Below, one piece after another: positions 1 through 7,370 of a stretch of DNA of 20,049 nt. The number at the start of each line of letters is the position of its first letter. The first letter of the stretch is position 1. The stretch lies in IMG/VR virus record IMGVR_UViG_3300046804_002714, positions 1 through 20,049 of that record. One strand, given 5' to 3'. The DNA comes from a virus. A program made the position numbers and the translations under genes. The notes beneath the pieces were generated by a model, which saw only the letters and a program-made list of their open reading frames with translations, ran no database searches and was not told the origin of the DNA.

Positions 1-929
1 AAACGAATTGAAATTAAATTATAAAATGTACCGGCAGTGGTAAGACCAACTGGAGAAGTTACTGCAGTTCCAACAGCTTGTTGAAGTCCACGAAGTTCGT
101 ATCCACCTTCTGAAATTACAGTAGAACAAACTTGTTTAAGTGTGCTAGGACTTGTAGTGACTCCAGTATTTGCAATTTCATATCTTAAAGGTAGTGATGC
201 TGTTGTAATGTAAGTGGAATTAATTTTATTTGCATGATGGAATGAATGACAATGAATAAACTTACCATCTATTACAAATCCCATTCGGACTGTTCCCAAT
301 CCTAACCATTCAATATCCATCCAGGCAATTTGTGCCTTACTAACATCTAGAGTAATTCCAGATGGATTGAAATGTCCTGGCCCAAGTAAAGTATCTTCAC
401 TCCATTCGGACTGTGCCTTTCTGGTTTCTGTTGTGATGCCACTGACCGAAGTTCTTTCTACAAAATAAAAAGTATCTCCATCAAGTTCAACATACATTCC
501 ATTATCTGCACCATAATAACCAACTCTCTGCCTTAAGTTTTCCTTTGGGGCATTCATTACATAGGTATTTAAAATTTCCAAAGATTTTCCAGGTTGATAT
601 GAAAATACCTTTGTAGTTTCACGAATAACATAACAACCTGCCGTAGTTCCAATACTTAAATTTACAAGACCCTGAGCAGTAACAAAACCAACTGTAGAAC
701 CGGAACCAATGACTAAATTAGTCCAAAGATTATTATCTCTATAACGATGTGATGAATCAAAAAGTGTCAAAGGATTAGAAACTCTTTGTCTACCAAAAGC
801 ATCTATTCCAGTTTGTGGTATGCTTATAGTTCCCGTAATAGGAAGTGGATTTGAAAAGCTTACTGGAGCAGTCGATACACCAGTAAGAATTATTGAAGTA
901 GCTGGTTGAGGAAGAGGATTATATGACAT
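1..929 (-). CDS. Virion structural / fibre-like protein, 3'-truncated by window edge
   Basis: The first 309 codons are present and the gene runs off the left edge. The ATG shares one base with the stop of the preceding gene (TAATG), which suggests translational coupling. Near residue 35 is the motif GIDAFGRQRVSNPLTLFDSS, followed by HRYRDNNLW. Further in is MDIEWLGLGTVRMGFVIDGK and then FIHCHSFHHANK. I recognise these as a conserved module of uncharacterised structural proteins in many marine tailed phages. There is no signal peptide or membrane segment. The role is inferred: a surface fibre or decoration component, because the preceding gene is fibre-like and the whole neighbourhood encodes virion parts. 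I do not know the substrate or the exact location in the particle. The reading frame is clean throughout the visible part. Confidence 0.8.
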   Translation of the reverse strand, partial: MSYNPLPQPATSIILTGVSTAPVSFSNPLPITGTISIPQTGIDAFGRQRVSNPLTLFDSSHRYRDNNLWTNLVIGSGSTVGFVTAQGLVNLSIGTTAGCYVIRETTKVFSYQPGKSLEILNTYVMNAPKENLRQRVGYYGADNGMYVELDGDTFYFVERTSVSGITTETRKAQSEWSEDTLLGPGHFNPSGITLDVSKAQIAWMDIEWLGLGTVRMGFVIDGKFIHCHSFHHANKINSTYITTASLPLRYEIANTGVTTSPSTLKQVCSTVISEGGYELRGLQQAVGTAVTSPVGLTTAGTFYNLISIR

Positions 930-1741
930 TAGATAATATACCAATTAGTACCATTGTAGAAAAAAGTAAGTGATTGATGATTAATACTCATGATTACATT
1001 AGTATCGTTTTCAACACTTTTACCTATACCTGCTTGAACAGTTACATTGTATGTATTTACTTTATTACCTTCATCCTTTATAATTAATTTTTTACCTAGG
1101 CTTGGATTCAGTGGTAATGTAATAGTTACAGGTACATTTGCGCTTATACCAATATAATCATCAATATCAGTTGATTGGTAGTAAGTAGTTATGCCCGAAA
1201 TAGATACAATACTAGTAATTCCTACACCATCTGCAGAATCACCAATCCATTTTTTAATAGAAGCATCATATTTAAGATAATAATTGTCAGTTTTTACTGA
1301 ATTTCTATCTACATCATCAAGAAATTCTAGACGTGTTTCACCACCTCCACCCAAAGTAGATAGTTGTTGTTGAACTCTTTCTAAAAATAATTTATAATGT
1401 TTTTGAAGATCCTCATGAGTTGCAAAGTTTTGATTTAATGGAGTGATTGGATCCTTACGTTGCCTCACATCAGAAGGCTCTGAGAGCAGCCCCAGTGACC
1501 TCTCAACAAGAGTTTCCTCTTGCATTGGAATGGGAGATATATTTGGCAAATTGCCAAAATCATCCGCAGTCTCAGACCCTAATGTTTTTAAAGCTTTGGT
1601 TTTTTTCTTTTTTGGTTTACCTTCAGAATAGATAAAATTTTCAAATTCTCTTAGAATTTTTTTATCTTGCTCAATTAGTTCTTTCTTTTGACGTTTTTGT
1701 TCTGCTATTAACTTAAAAAAATCAGATAATTCTTTTGACAT
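929..1741 (-). CDS. Fibre-like structural protein with N-terminal coiled coil and C-terminal beta domain
   Basis: This is a 270-residue protein. Residues 1-40 are charged and helical, likely a coiled coil, followed by a lysine-rich stretch (KPKKKKTK). Residues 80-135 hold a segment I recognise from cyanophage structural proteins: SLGLL, DPITPLNQNFAT, then an LQKHYKLFLERVQQQLSTL helix ending in GGGGE. Residues 137-170 carry LEFLDDVDRNSVKTDNYYLKY, a linker typical of cyanophage fibre proteins. Residues 185-270 form a beta domain (DDYIGI, PVTITLP, GKKLIIKDEG, YNVTVQ, LTFFYNGTNWYII) of the kind that caps phage fibres. The start codon lies one base after the upstream stop, and the stop overlaps the next ATG, so the three genes after gp16 look co-translated. 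Codons 78-94 are unusually GC-rich. Host contact or capsid decoration is inferred from domain type only. Confidence 0.8.
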   Translation of the reverse strand: MSKELSDFFKLIAEQKRQKKELIEQDKKILREFENFIYSEGKPKKKKTKALKTLGSETADDFGNLPNISPIPMQEETLVERSLGLLSEPSDVRQRKDPITPLNQNFATHEDLQKHYKLFLERVQQQLSTLGGGGETRLEFLDDVDRNSVKTDNYYLKYDASIKKWIGDSADGVGITSIVSISGITTYYQSTDIDDYIGISANVPVTITLPLNPSLGKKLIIKDEGNKVNTYNVTVQAGIGKSVENDTNVIMSINHQSLTFFYNGTNWYII

Positions 1742-1742
1742 A

Positions 1743-3797
1743 TCAACAATTCCATGCTCTTAGTGATTTATTAATTCTTGAATTTGGATCTCTAGCTGTC
1801 TTTGCTGAAGTAAGTTTTGCTTTCATTCCAGACATCCTTGAACAGAATGACTTTCTACGATTCCATGATTTACTTCCTTTTTTAAGTTTAGAAGGTTTAG
1901 TAGTTACTGCTGTTTTTAATTTAGAACCTGGATGTTCTCTTCTATATGATTCAACTCCTTTTTGGTTTAAACCTCCTGATTCTCTTTTTCCTTCTTTACG
2001 TTGCCAAGCCGGAGTTGATTCAAATAATTCTTGTCTCCAGTTGGAATATTCTTCATTTTGTGTCCTTTTTTTTCTCAAATTTCTATAAATTCTTGAAATT
2101 ATTCTGAATACTGCTGGTTGTCTTTTTCTTTGTCTTCTTCTTCTTTGCGCCTCTCTTTTTATACGTTGACCATATTTGATTGCTTCTTCTCTACTAGAGA
2201 ACATTTGGGATGGTTGTGAATCTTGAGATGCTTGAGATGATTGTGGTCTAGATCTTTGTGGTGATTGACTAGTTACCGATGGTAATTGGGGACCAGAACC
2301 AACTGGATTTGGCGTTGCAGATTTTATTTTCTTTAACATTGAATCAATTTTTTCTGAAGCACCTGGATTAGATTTTTTGAGATCTTCTATCTGTTGAGGA
2401 GACATTTTTTTTATTTTTTCTTCCCAACTTTCATTTATAAATTGTTCAAATGTTTTACCCACTATTGTATATGTTATATTATAATTATTACTTTCATTAA
2501 AAATACTTTGTTGTTCATAATTCTCTTTCATTTCACCACTATCAATATAATCTGCGGCAGTATCAATATAATCAGCGGCTTTTGTAATTTTTGATTGAAC
2601 CCAAGCTTCAAGATTACCTTCACCTTTTAATTTTTTACGAAGTCTTTTTGCTGCAGAAACAATCGTGGAAAGTTCAGATCTAGCCATCGAATGTTCATGG
2701 TCATAAGATTCCGGAAAATTACCAGGATGAGGGGTGTTTGGTGTATAGCTTCTTAGCTTAATTGGCATGGAGTACATATCCCAAAATTTAGGTCCATATT
2801 TACATTCATCACGAGTTTCATCTTTTTGACATTTGGGGCAATATCTCATTGCTTGTACTTCTTCGGTTTTAGTGCCCCAATTTTTTGCACCAGCTTTGCG
2901 ACATTTTACGAGAGCACCAGAGGCATAAGCACTAGGCCAAACATCGTATCGAGACTTTACTTTATAGTAGCAAGCATCTTTTTTGCCACTACCTTTTCCT
3001 GGATTGTCCTTTGTTGCTTCGTTAAGTTCCATTGATTCTTTAATTCCGGGTTCTGCTTTAACATAATTAGGATCTTTTTTTCCTTTGGCGAAGGTAGATA
3101 CCATTGTTGGCTTTGCTCCACCAGTTTTTGCTTGTTGTTTTTTATCCTTGTTTCTCTTTCTTCTAACTGCGGATCTAATTAAAGATTCTCCTTTTTTACC
3201 TTTTCTTTTTAATGCGGATAATCTTCCACTACTAAAACATTTTGGTGTTTTAGTTTCTCCGGGTTCGTTTGCACACGGAGATCCATCTGCTTGCACCCAT
3301 CCAGGTTTTCCGTCATTAGATCTAGATCCTTTAAACCAATGATGAAGTGTTCCTTCTTTTAAATTTTTAATCCAATCATCGGGAGTCTTGTCATGTTTAT
3401 TTACAAAAGCATTATGCAATTGCTTTGCTGTTAAATCATGTCTTCTCATAATACGTCGCATTAAGGCATCGATCGAATCATATGAAGTATTATTTAATTT
3501 TTTAAGACTAATTTCAAGTTCCCGGACGGCATCATCTTCACACCCACAATGCTCTTTCATATCTTTAAATTTTTCATGATCTTTTTTAGCATTAGATTCC
3601 ATTTTTTTCAAACGTGTATAATAATCTGGAATTTCATCTAAATGTTGAAGAGCAATATCCATAGCCAAATCACGATCTTTTGTGTGCTCATGCTCAATGG
3701 GAATACCCATTTTAAGTTGTCTTTTTACAAAAGAAACTTCTAATCGGTGCTTCCTTGCAATACCTTCAACCGTGGAATGAGATTTTATTTTTGTCAC
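1743..3797 (-). CDS. Basic multi-module protein with DUF5661-like N-terminus and several cysteine-pair modules
   Basis: This 684-residue protein uses GTG as start; no ATG fits, and the conserved MTKIKSHSTVEGIA beginning supports it. Modules in order: residues 1-66, a DUF5661-like domain (KMGIPIEHEHTKD, HLDEIPDYYTRL); 163-235, GWVQADGSPC then TPKC and a lysine/arginine-rich tail ending AKTGGAKPTMVST; 270-308, a DUF5872-like module (DACYYKVKSRY, PSAYASGALVKCRKAGAKNW); 318-332, CPKC and a third Cys, zinc-ribbon-like; 336-422, a helical module (HEHSMARSELSTIV, GNLEAWVQSKITKAADYID); 495-530, a Ser/Gln/Pro linker; 552-560, an arginine cluster; 592-684, a basic module (PGSKLKTAVTTKPSKLKKGS, SAKTARDPNSRINKSLRAWN) with a terminal Cys, which I recall as DUF6321-like. 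Domain names are from memory. These modules recur in marine phages and, for some, giant viruses, with no established function. The basic character suggests nucleic-acid contact, which is inference. It sits between gp16 and the expected gp17. Confidence 0.85.
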   Translation of the reverse strand: MTKIKSHSTVEGIARKHRLEVSFVKRQLKMGIPIEHEHTKDRDLAMDIALQHLDEIPDYYTRLKKMESNAKKDHEKFKDMKEHCGCEDDAVRELEISLKKLNNTSYDSIDALMRRIMRRHDLTAKQLHNAFVNKHDKTPDDWIKNLKEGTLHHWFKGSRSNDGKPGWVQADGSPCANEPGETKTPKCFSSGRLSALKRKGKKGESLIRSAVRRKRNKDKKQQAKTGGAKPTMVSTFAKGKKDPNYVKAEPGIKESMELNEATKDNPGKGSGKKDACYYKVKSRYDVWPSAYASGALVKCRKAGAKNWGTKTEEVQAMRYCPKCQKDETRDECKYGPKFWDMYSMPIKLRSYTPNTPHPGNFPESYDHEHSMARSELSTIVSAAKRLRKKLKGEGNLEAWVQSKITKAADYIDTAADYIDSGEMKENYEQQSIFNESNNYNITYTIVGKTFEQFINESWEEKIKKMSPQQIEDLKKSNPGASEKIDSMLKKIKSATPNPVGSGPQLPSVTSQSPQRSRPQSSQASQDSQPSQMFSSREEAIKYGQRIKREAQRRRRQRKRQPAVFRIISRIYRNLRKKRTQNEEYSNWRQELFESTPAWQRKEGKRESGGLNQKGVESYRREHPGSKLKTAVTTKPSKLKKGSKSWNRRKSFCSRMSGMKAKLTSAKTARDPNSRINKSLRAWNC
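2541..2582 (-). repeat. 21-bp direct tandem repeat, two copies, inside the 684-aa gene
   Basis: Two adjacent 21-base units begin with the same 12 bases, atcaatataatc, on the plus strand and differ at only a few positions afterwards. They encode the back-to-back heptads AADYIDT and AADYIDS at about residues 407-420. The reading frame is kept. The repeat lies in a helical module, so it probably reflects an ancestral heptad duplication and not a regulatory site. Confidence 0.7.
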
Positions 3798-3808
3798 AAG
3801 AATTTTGA

Positions 3809-4240
3809 TTATTCTTTATTATTTAGAAAACCTTGCTTTAAAAATTTAGAGAGTTCAGTTGTAGAACCAACAAATATAGCATTATTCATAGTATTATTTG
3901 TAGTTTTAATTTTTTCTTCTTCTATATCTTTTAATTTCTTTTGAAGATCTATAAGTTTATCTGTAACATCCCCAACACTTTTAATTAGCTGACCAGCAAC
4001 TTCATATGCTCTAGCACTTCCTCCATCATTTGCAATTTCAATAATTCCATTAATTGCTTCTTGTCCCTTTTCAATTAAAGAGTATAAATTTGCTCTAGTA
4101 TATTCATAATCTTTTTCAATATCAGTTTTTTCGGTTGGGCGCAATGGAGCTAACTCAACTTCAGCCTTTACAGATTCTATCTCTGTGAATTTGCTCTCAA
4201 TGTTTAATGCAGAGTCTAAATTTTCATAATTTTTTTTCAT
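3809..4240 (-). CDS. gp16: Terminase small subunit gp16
   Basis: This 143-residue protein matches the size and layout of cyanophage small terminases (T4 gp16 is 164 residues). In T4 the small terminase recognises viral DNA and regulates the large terminase motor-nuclease gp17 at the portal during headful packaging. Visible features are a central helical core, EKDYEYTRANLYSLIEKGQ then AINGIIEIA, followed by RAYEVAGQLIKSVGDVTDKL and a charged coiled coil (DLQKKLKDIEEEKIKTT). The C-terminal motif NAIFVGSTTELSKFLKQG is conserved in cyanophage gp16. The gene starts 5 bases after the gp15 stop, keeping the T4 order gp13-14-15-16. No strong ribosome binding site is visible. The next gene is not gp17, which is unusual relative to T4. 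Confidence 0.9.
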   Translation of the reverse strand: MKKNYENLDSALNIESKFTEIESVKAEVELAPLRPTEKTDIEKDYEYTRANLYSLIEKGQEAINGIIEIANDGGSARAYEVAGQLIKSVGDVTDKLIDLQKKLKDIEEEKIKTTNNTMNNAIFVGSTTELSKFLKQGFLNNKE

Positions 4241-4245
4241 AATCT

Positions 4246-5039
4246 TTAAATATCTTGTTGTTGTGTAGGACTATAAGTTTTAGAATCATCAAAAAATTCT
4301 AATCTTTCATTAAATCCAAATTCATCATCTGGCTGAGCATCAATTGGATCTGGCGTTACCGTATATCTCATTTCTCTCTTTGCTGTAGTCGTATTAGCAT
4401 CAGTATAATAATCAACTTGTACTTTTCTAATCAATGCATCTGTACTATCAGTAATAGGACCAAACAGATAAGCTTTTACTGTAAAATTAAATGTGTAAAT
4501 TAAAATTCTTCTTGTTGAAAAATCACCTTCATAATCATCAGTGAATGATACACTATCTAAAACTACTGGAATATCTTTTTTCTCCCCAATAGAATCAATT
4601 AAATCAAGAGTCAAATTAAATGATGGCTGAAAAAATGGTAAAATTTGTTCAGTTACTTGAAGTGCATCAGTTTGTAATTTAGAAATTAAATTAAGTTGAA
4701 ATCCAAGGTTATAAGGTACAGGTAGAAAAACTTTTTATTATTTCCGTCTACTGCTTTAAATGATTGTGTTACGCTTGCTTTCCTTGTTGGATCATACTGA
4801 ATTGAGACCATTTCAAATGCTAGTCTAGGCAATGTCATTGCGATTGGTTTATTCAATTCTGGTTGTTCTTCAATTCTTGCTAAAAATTTCTGAACAGGAC
4901 CATATCGTATAGGAACTTTAATTTGACTAATTCCTTGATCACTTGAATTTTTATGGCGAATATTTATATCATTAAATAAAGTACCAAAAGCAAAAACAAT
5001 TTTTTGAATTACTTCGTGATAAAAATATGTTCCTAGCGT
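4246..5039 (-). pseudogene. gp15: Tail sheath stabiliser / completion protein gp15, frameshifted and lacking a standard start
   Basis: In T4, gp15 caps the finished sheathed tail and joins it to the neck. The N-terminal part is read from 5039 down: LGTYFYHEVIQKIVFAFGT, then KVPIRYGPVQKFLARIEEQP and PRLAFEMVSIQYDPTRKASV, typical of cyanophage gp15. This frame meets a stop at 4686-4688. Shifting by one base at the A5-G-T5 run (plus 4726-4736) restores the expected VFLPVPYNLGFQLNLISKLQ, PFFQPSFNLTLDLIDSIGEK and DDYEGDFSTRR, running to the stop at 4246. The C-terminal piece has no ATG of its own before its conserved core; the first possible start is a TTG at 4614. At the position of the usual initiator Met (5037-5039) the codon is ACG, and no ATG, GTG or TTG lies in that frame after the upstream TGA. 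The repaired length, about 264 residues, fits T4 gp15 (272). This is either a sequencing/assembly fault or a real lesion. Confidence 0.88.
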
Positions 5040-5089
5040 TTTCCTGTACCCGTTTATTCAAAAAATTTTTTTAAATGATCTCTACTAAA

Positions 5090-6490
5090 TTAATAGTACC
5101 CAAAAGGATTTGATTCCGAATTGTCAATAATCTTATCGGATTCTATTTGAATCTCAATGTTATCACTATATTTATCATAATAATCCCACAAATCAAAAGT
5201 ATCTACTGCATATATTGCAGATGAGATACTCCCTACTATTGTTTCGCCTGGATAAAATCCAAATGTAGTATCATTAATATTAATAAAAGAGACTTTAAGA
5301 ATATTTGTTGTAGCATCCCAAGACTTGACTCTTGCTTGTGTACCCGAAATAGATCCGGTAACAATCTCATTAAAGATATATGTACCAACTCCACTAATTA
5401 TAGAAGGTGGTGCAATTGTTACAGTGGGTGCTTGTGTATAGCCACTTCCTGGATTAGAAATTAGAATAGAATTAACTTGACCGTTTCCATTTAAAGAAGC
5501 GATTCCTACTGCAGTCTGTCCACTTCCAATGGGTCCAGAAATTGATATAACTGGCTTTGTGGTATATCCAGATCCCAACCCAACCATCGAGAATGATATT
5601 AGTCCATTTTGAATAGTTTCTATTGTACATGTGGCAGCAGCACCTATTCCCCCACCTCCTGTAATAGTAATATTAGGTATCTGTGTGTAGCCAATACCAG
5701 CATTTGTTAATACGATCTCTTTAATTAACCGAGTAACACCATCAGCAAATACTGTTGTAATTGCAACTGCACTTGCATTTATTCCACCAGAAGGCGCCGG
5801 ATCAATAATTACATTTGGTGCTGATGTATATCCATATCCATCATTATTTAAATAAATTTTTCTAATATATCCACTTCCAATTGAAGCCGTAGCAGTTGCA
5901 GTAGTACCAAGTGATACTACATTAATAGTTGCAATATATCCTTCATCTTGTACTCGGGTATCAATTTCCTTAATTGATGTATCAAGAATCTCATCTTCAT
6001 ACTCAAATAGTTCACATTTCAATTGATAAACATAAAGTTTACCTAATTGATAGAATGGACTTTCATGCTCTACAAATTTAACTTCAAATAATCTTTTACC
6101 CAAAGGAAAATAAACCAGATCCCCTTCTCTAGGTCTATTATTTAATTCGATTTCATTTGGATTACTATTTCTTAAAAAGGGAAAAATAAAATTTTCAAAT
6201 CTTTCTCTTGAAATGATTAGATTAACTTCATCTTTTAATGATACTCCAAATTTTGTTAGAATATCTCCTTGTCCAGTATAACCATCATAATTATCTAAAT
6301 AAGCTTCAATCGAAAAAGCTTCATTAAATTTAGAAGAAGAAACCTCTTTTAAAATAGTTTCTTTTCTTACAAATTTTCTAGGAATATAAACTACTTCTAC
6401 ACCGAACATTCTAAGTTGTTCGTTAATTAAATCTTGTATTAATCCTTGTTCCCCAGAACTACTATTTAAAAAAAATGGATTAAGTGCCAT
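5090..6490 (-). CDS. gp14: Neck protein gp14 (head completion), with inserted beta repeats
   Basis: In T4, gp14 forms the neck with gp13 below the portal and takes part in head completion and tail joining. The first 185 residues match cyanophage gp14: MALNPFFLN start, EQLRMFGVEVVYIPRKFV, FGVSLKDEVNLIISRERFEN, RPREGDLVYFPLGKRLFEVK, and FVEHESPFYQLGKLYVYQLK with a following CELFEYEDE. At 466 residues it is far longer than T4 gp14 (256). The extra length is four tandem units with GxGYT-xxP cores (residues 218, 265, 306, 348) followed by a second beta-type module (368-430). The C-terminal tail, WDYYDKYSDNIEIQIESDKI then NPFGYY, is again family-like. The ATG overlaps the gp13 stop by one base (TAATG), so the two neck genes are probably translationally coupled. 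Confidence 0.92.
   Translation of the reverse strand: MALNPFFLNSSSGEQGLIQDLINEQLRMFGVEVVYIPRKFVRKETILKEVSSSKFNEAFSIEAYLDNYDGYTGQGDILTKFGVSLKDEVNLIISRERFENFIFPFLRNSNPNEIELNNRPREGDLVYFPLGKRLFEVKFVEHESPFYQLGKLYVYQLKCELFEYEDEILDTSIKEIDTRVQDEGYIATINVVSLGTTATATASIGSGYIRKIYLNNDGYGYTSAPNVIIDPAPSGGINASAVAITTVFADGVTRLIKEIVLTNAGIGYTQIPNITITGGGGIGAAATCTIETIQNGLISFSMVGLGSGYTTKPVISISGPIGSGQTAVGIASLNGNGQVNSILISNPGSGYTQAPTVTIAPPSIISGVGTYIFNEIVTGSISGTQARVKSWDATTNILKVSFININDTTFGFYPGETIVGSISSAIYAVDTFDLWDYYDKYSDNIEIQIESDKIIDNSESNPFGYY
5411..5875 (-). repeat. Four tandem GxGYT-type protein repeats within gp14
   Basis: Residues 206-360 of gp14 contain four diverged units of about 41 to 47 residues. Their cores are GYGYTSAPNVII, GIGYTQIPNITI, GSGYTTKPVISI and GSGYTQAPTVTI. 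Each unit ends in alternating hydrophobic strands and begins with a glycine/alanine-rich turn, as expected of a beta-stacked repeat. Similarity is visible at protein level; at DNA level the units have diverged. Confidence 0.85.
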
Positions 6491-7338
6491 TATCCGATAA
6501 AGTCGTAGGGTGGTAATTCATACTCTTGCGTCATTCTACTCTTAATTTCTTCCAATTCTTTTACACCTTCATCATACAATTCTCTAGCATTGAATTCTAA
6601 TCCACCAGGAAGTTTAACTCCTCTATATTTGATTAAATTCCATCCCCATTGCTTCTTCATTGCAGCTGTTAGGTATTTCTTTAAGAAGCTATCATTATAA
6701 ACTTTTGTAAAATCATTTGGATCTAAAATACGATAACAATCAATAATAATATATTTATCCTTTGATTCCGATCCCCAGTCTATATCCAAATATAGACGAT
6801 TTTGACGCTTATTAAATCTAATTTGTTTATCTGGAGAAAGAAGAAAGTCAATATCTTCGAGGTAACTTTTCACCATAGCATATTGTAACAGTTCAACAGA
6901 ATTAAAATAATATAAATCATTTAAAAATAATTGATACTTAATGCTCCACATTCCACCAGAAATAGAGCTAGTATCGAATTTAAAAACTTTTTCAATACCT
7001 ATAATTGAATCTGGAACTTGAATAAAATTTGAATTTTCATAGAAATTGAAATTTAATTCACCTAAACCATCTACATTTGCAGTAGCAGTAGTAGTTACAA
7101 TTCCTGTTCTATTTGTACCAAGTAAATTTGCTTTACCTCTATCAAGATCTGCTTGAGTGATTTTATATTTCAAATACATTCTTTCGACACCATCAAAATG
7201 TCTTTCATAGAAATACTGGAGAGCATCATCTACTAAGTCATCAATTTGCTCTTCGGCAAGATTAATTTCCAATACTGGAGCACCCAGCTTTCTTAAACAA
7301 TACTCTATTAATTCTTGTCTACTTGATGGTTTTGCCAT
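6490..7338 (-). CDS. gp13: Neck protein gp13 (head completion)
   Basis: This 282-residue protein is close in length to T4 gp13 (309). It begins SRQELIEYCLRKLGAPVLEI, followed by DQVD-type acidic helices (EEQIDDLVDDALQYFYERHF) and DGVERMYLKYKITQADLDRG, a signature of cyanophage neck protein gp13. The middle (FIQVPDSIIGIEKVFKFDTS, then FLNDLYYFNSVELLQYAMVK) and the end (AAMKKQWGWNLIKYRGVKLP, FNARELYDEGVKELEEI, YELPPYDFIG) are also family-typical. By homology to T4 it sits beneath the portal, closes the packaged head together with gp14, and provides the docking surface for the tail. About 30 non-coding bases precede it, the largest internal gap in the right half of the window, with a candidate late promoter motif. 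gp14 follows with a one-base overlap. Confidence 0.93.
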   Translation of the reverse strand: MAKPSSRQELIEYCLRKLGAPVLEINLAEEQIDDLVDDALQYFYERHFDGVERMYLKYKITQADLDRGKANLLGTNRTGIVTTTATANVDGLGELNFNFYENSNFIQVPDSIIGIEKVFKFDTSSISGGMWSIKYQLFLNDLYYFNSVELLQYAMVKSYLEDIDFLLSPDKQIRFNKRQNRLYLDIDWGSESKDKYIIIDCYRILDPNDFTKVYNDSFLKKYLTAAMKKQWGWNLIKYRGVKLPGGLEFNARELYDEGVKELEEIKSRMTQEYELPPYDFIG

Positions 7339-7362
7339 TTCAAAGTATTTGTATATTATTAA

Positions 7363-7370
7363 TATTTATT
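7363..7370 (-). promoter_or_regulatory. Candidate T4-like late promoter upstream of gp13
   Basis: The minus strand reads AATAAATA about 25 bases before the gp13 ATG, matching the NATAAATA form described for cyanophage late promoters (T4 consensus TATAAATA). It lies in the short gap after the 56-aa gene. In such AT-rich DNA the motif also occurs inside genes by chance, so position is the main support. Confidence 0.35.

Noticed and set aside
1735-2088. Plus-strand open frame of 117 codons opposite the 684-aa gene
   Set aside because: It is antisense to a well-supported protein with conserved modules, has a biased hydrophobic composition typical of shadow frames, and has no recognisable domain.
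4246-4614. Treating the gp15 C-terminal piece as an independent 122-aa gene with a TTG start
   Set aside because: The frame stays open and conserved upstream of that TTG, joining gp15-like residues up to the A5 run. The TTG encodes a Leu within the conserved FNLTLDLI segment, so it is part of one broken gene.
4961-4968. TATAAATA late-promoter match on the minus strand
   Set aside because: It lies in the middle of the gp15 coding sequence with no gene start nearby, so it is probably a chance match in AT-rich DNA.
5050-5075. A7T6 run between gp14 and gp15 as a transcription terminator
   Set aside because: It has no GC-rich stem; a bare A/T tract is not a convincing terminator, and gp15 and gp16 must be transcribed through it.
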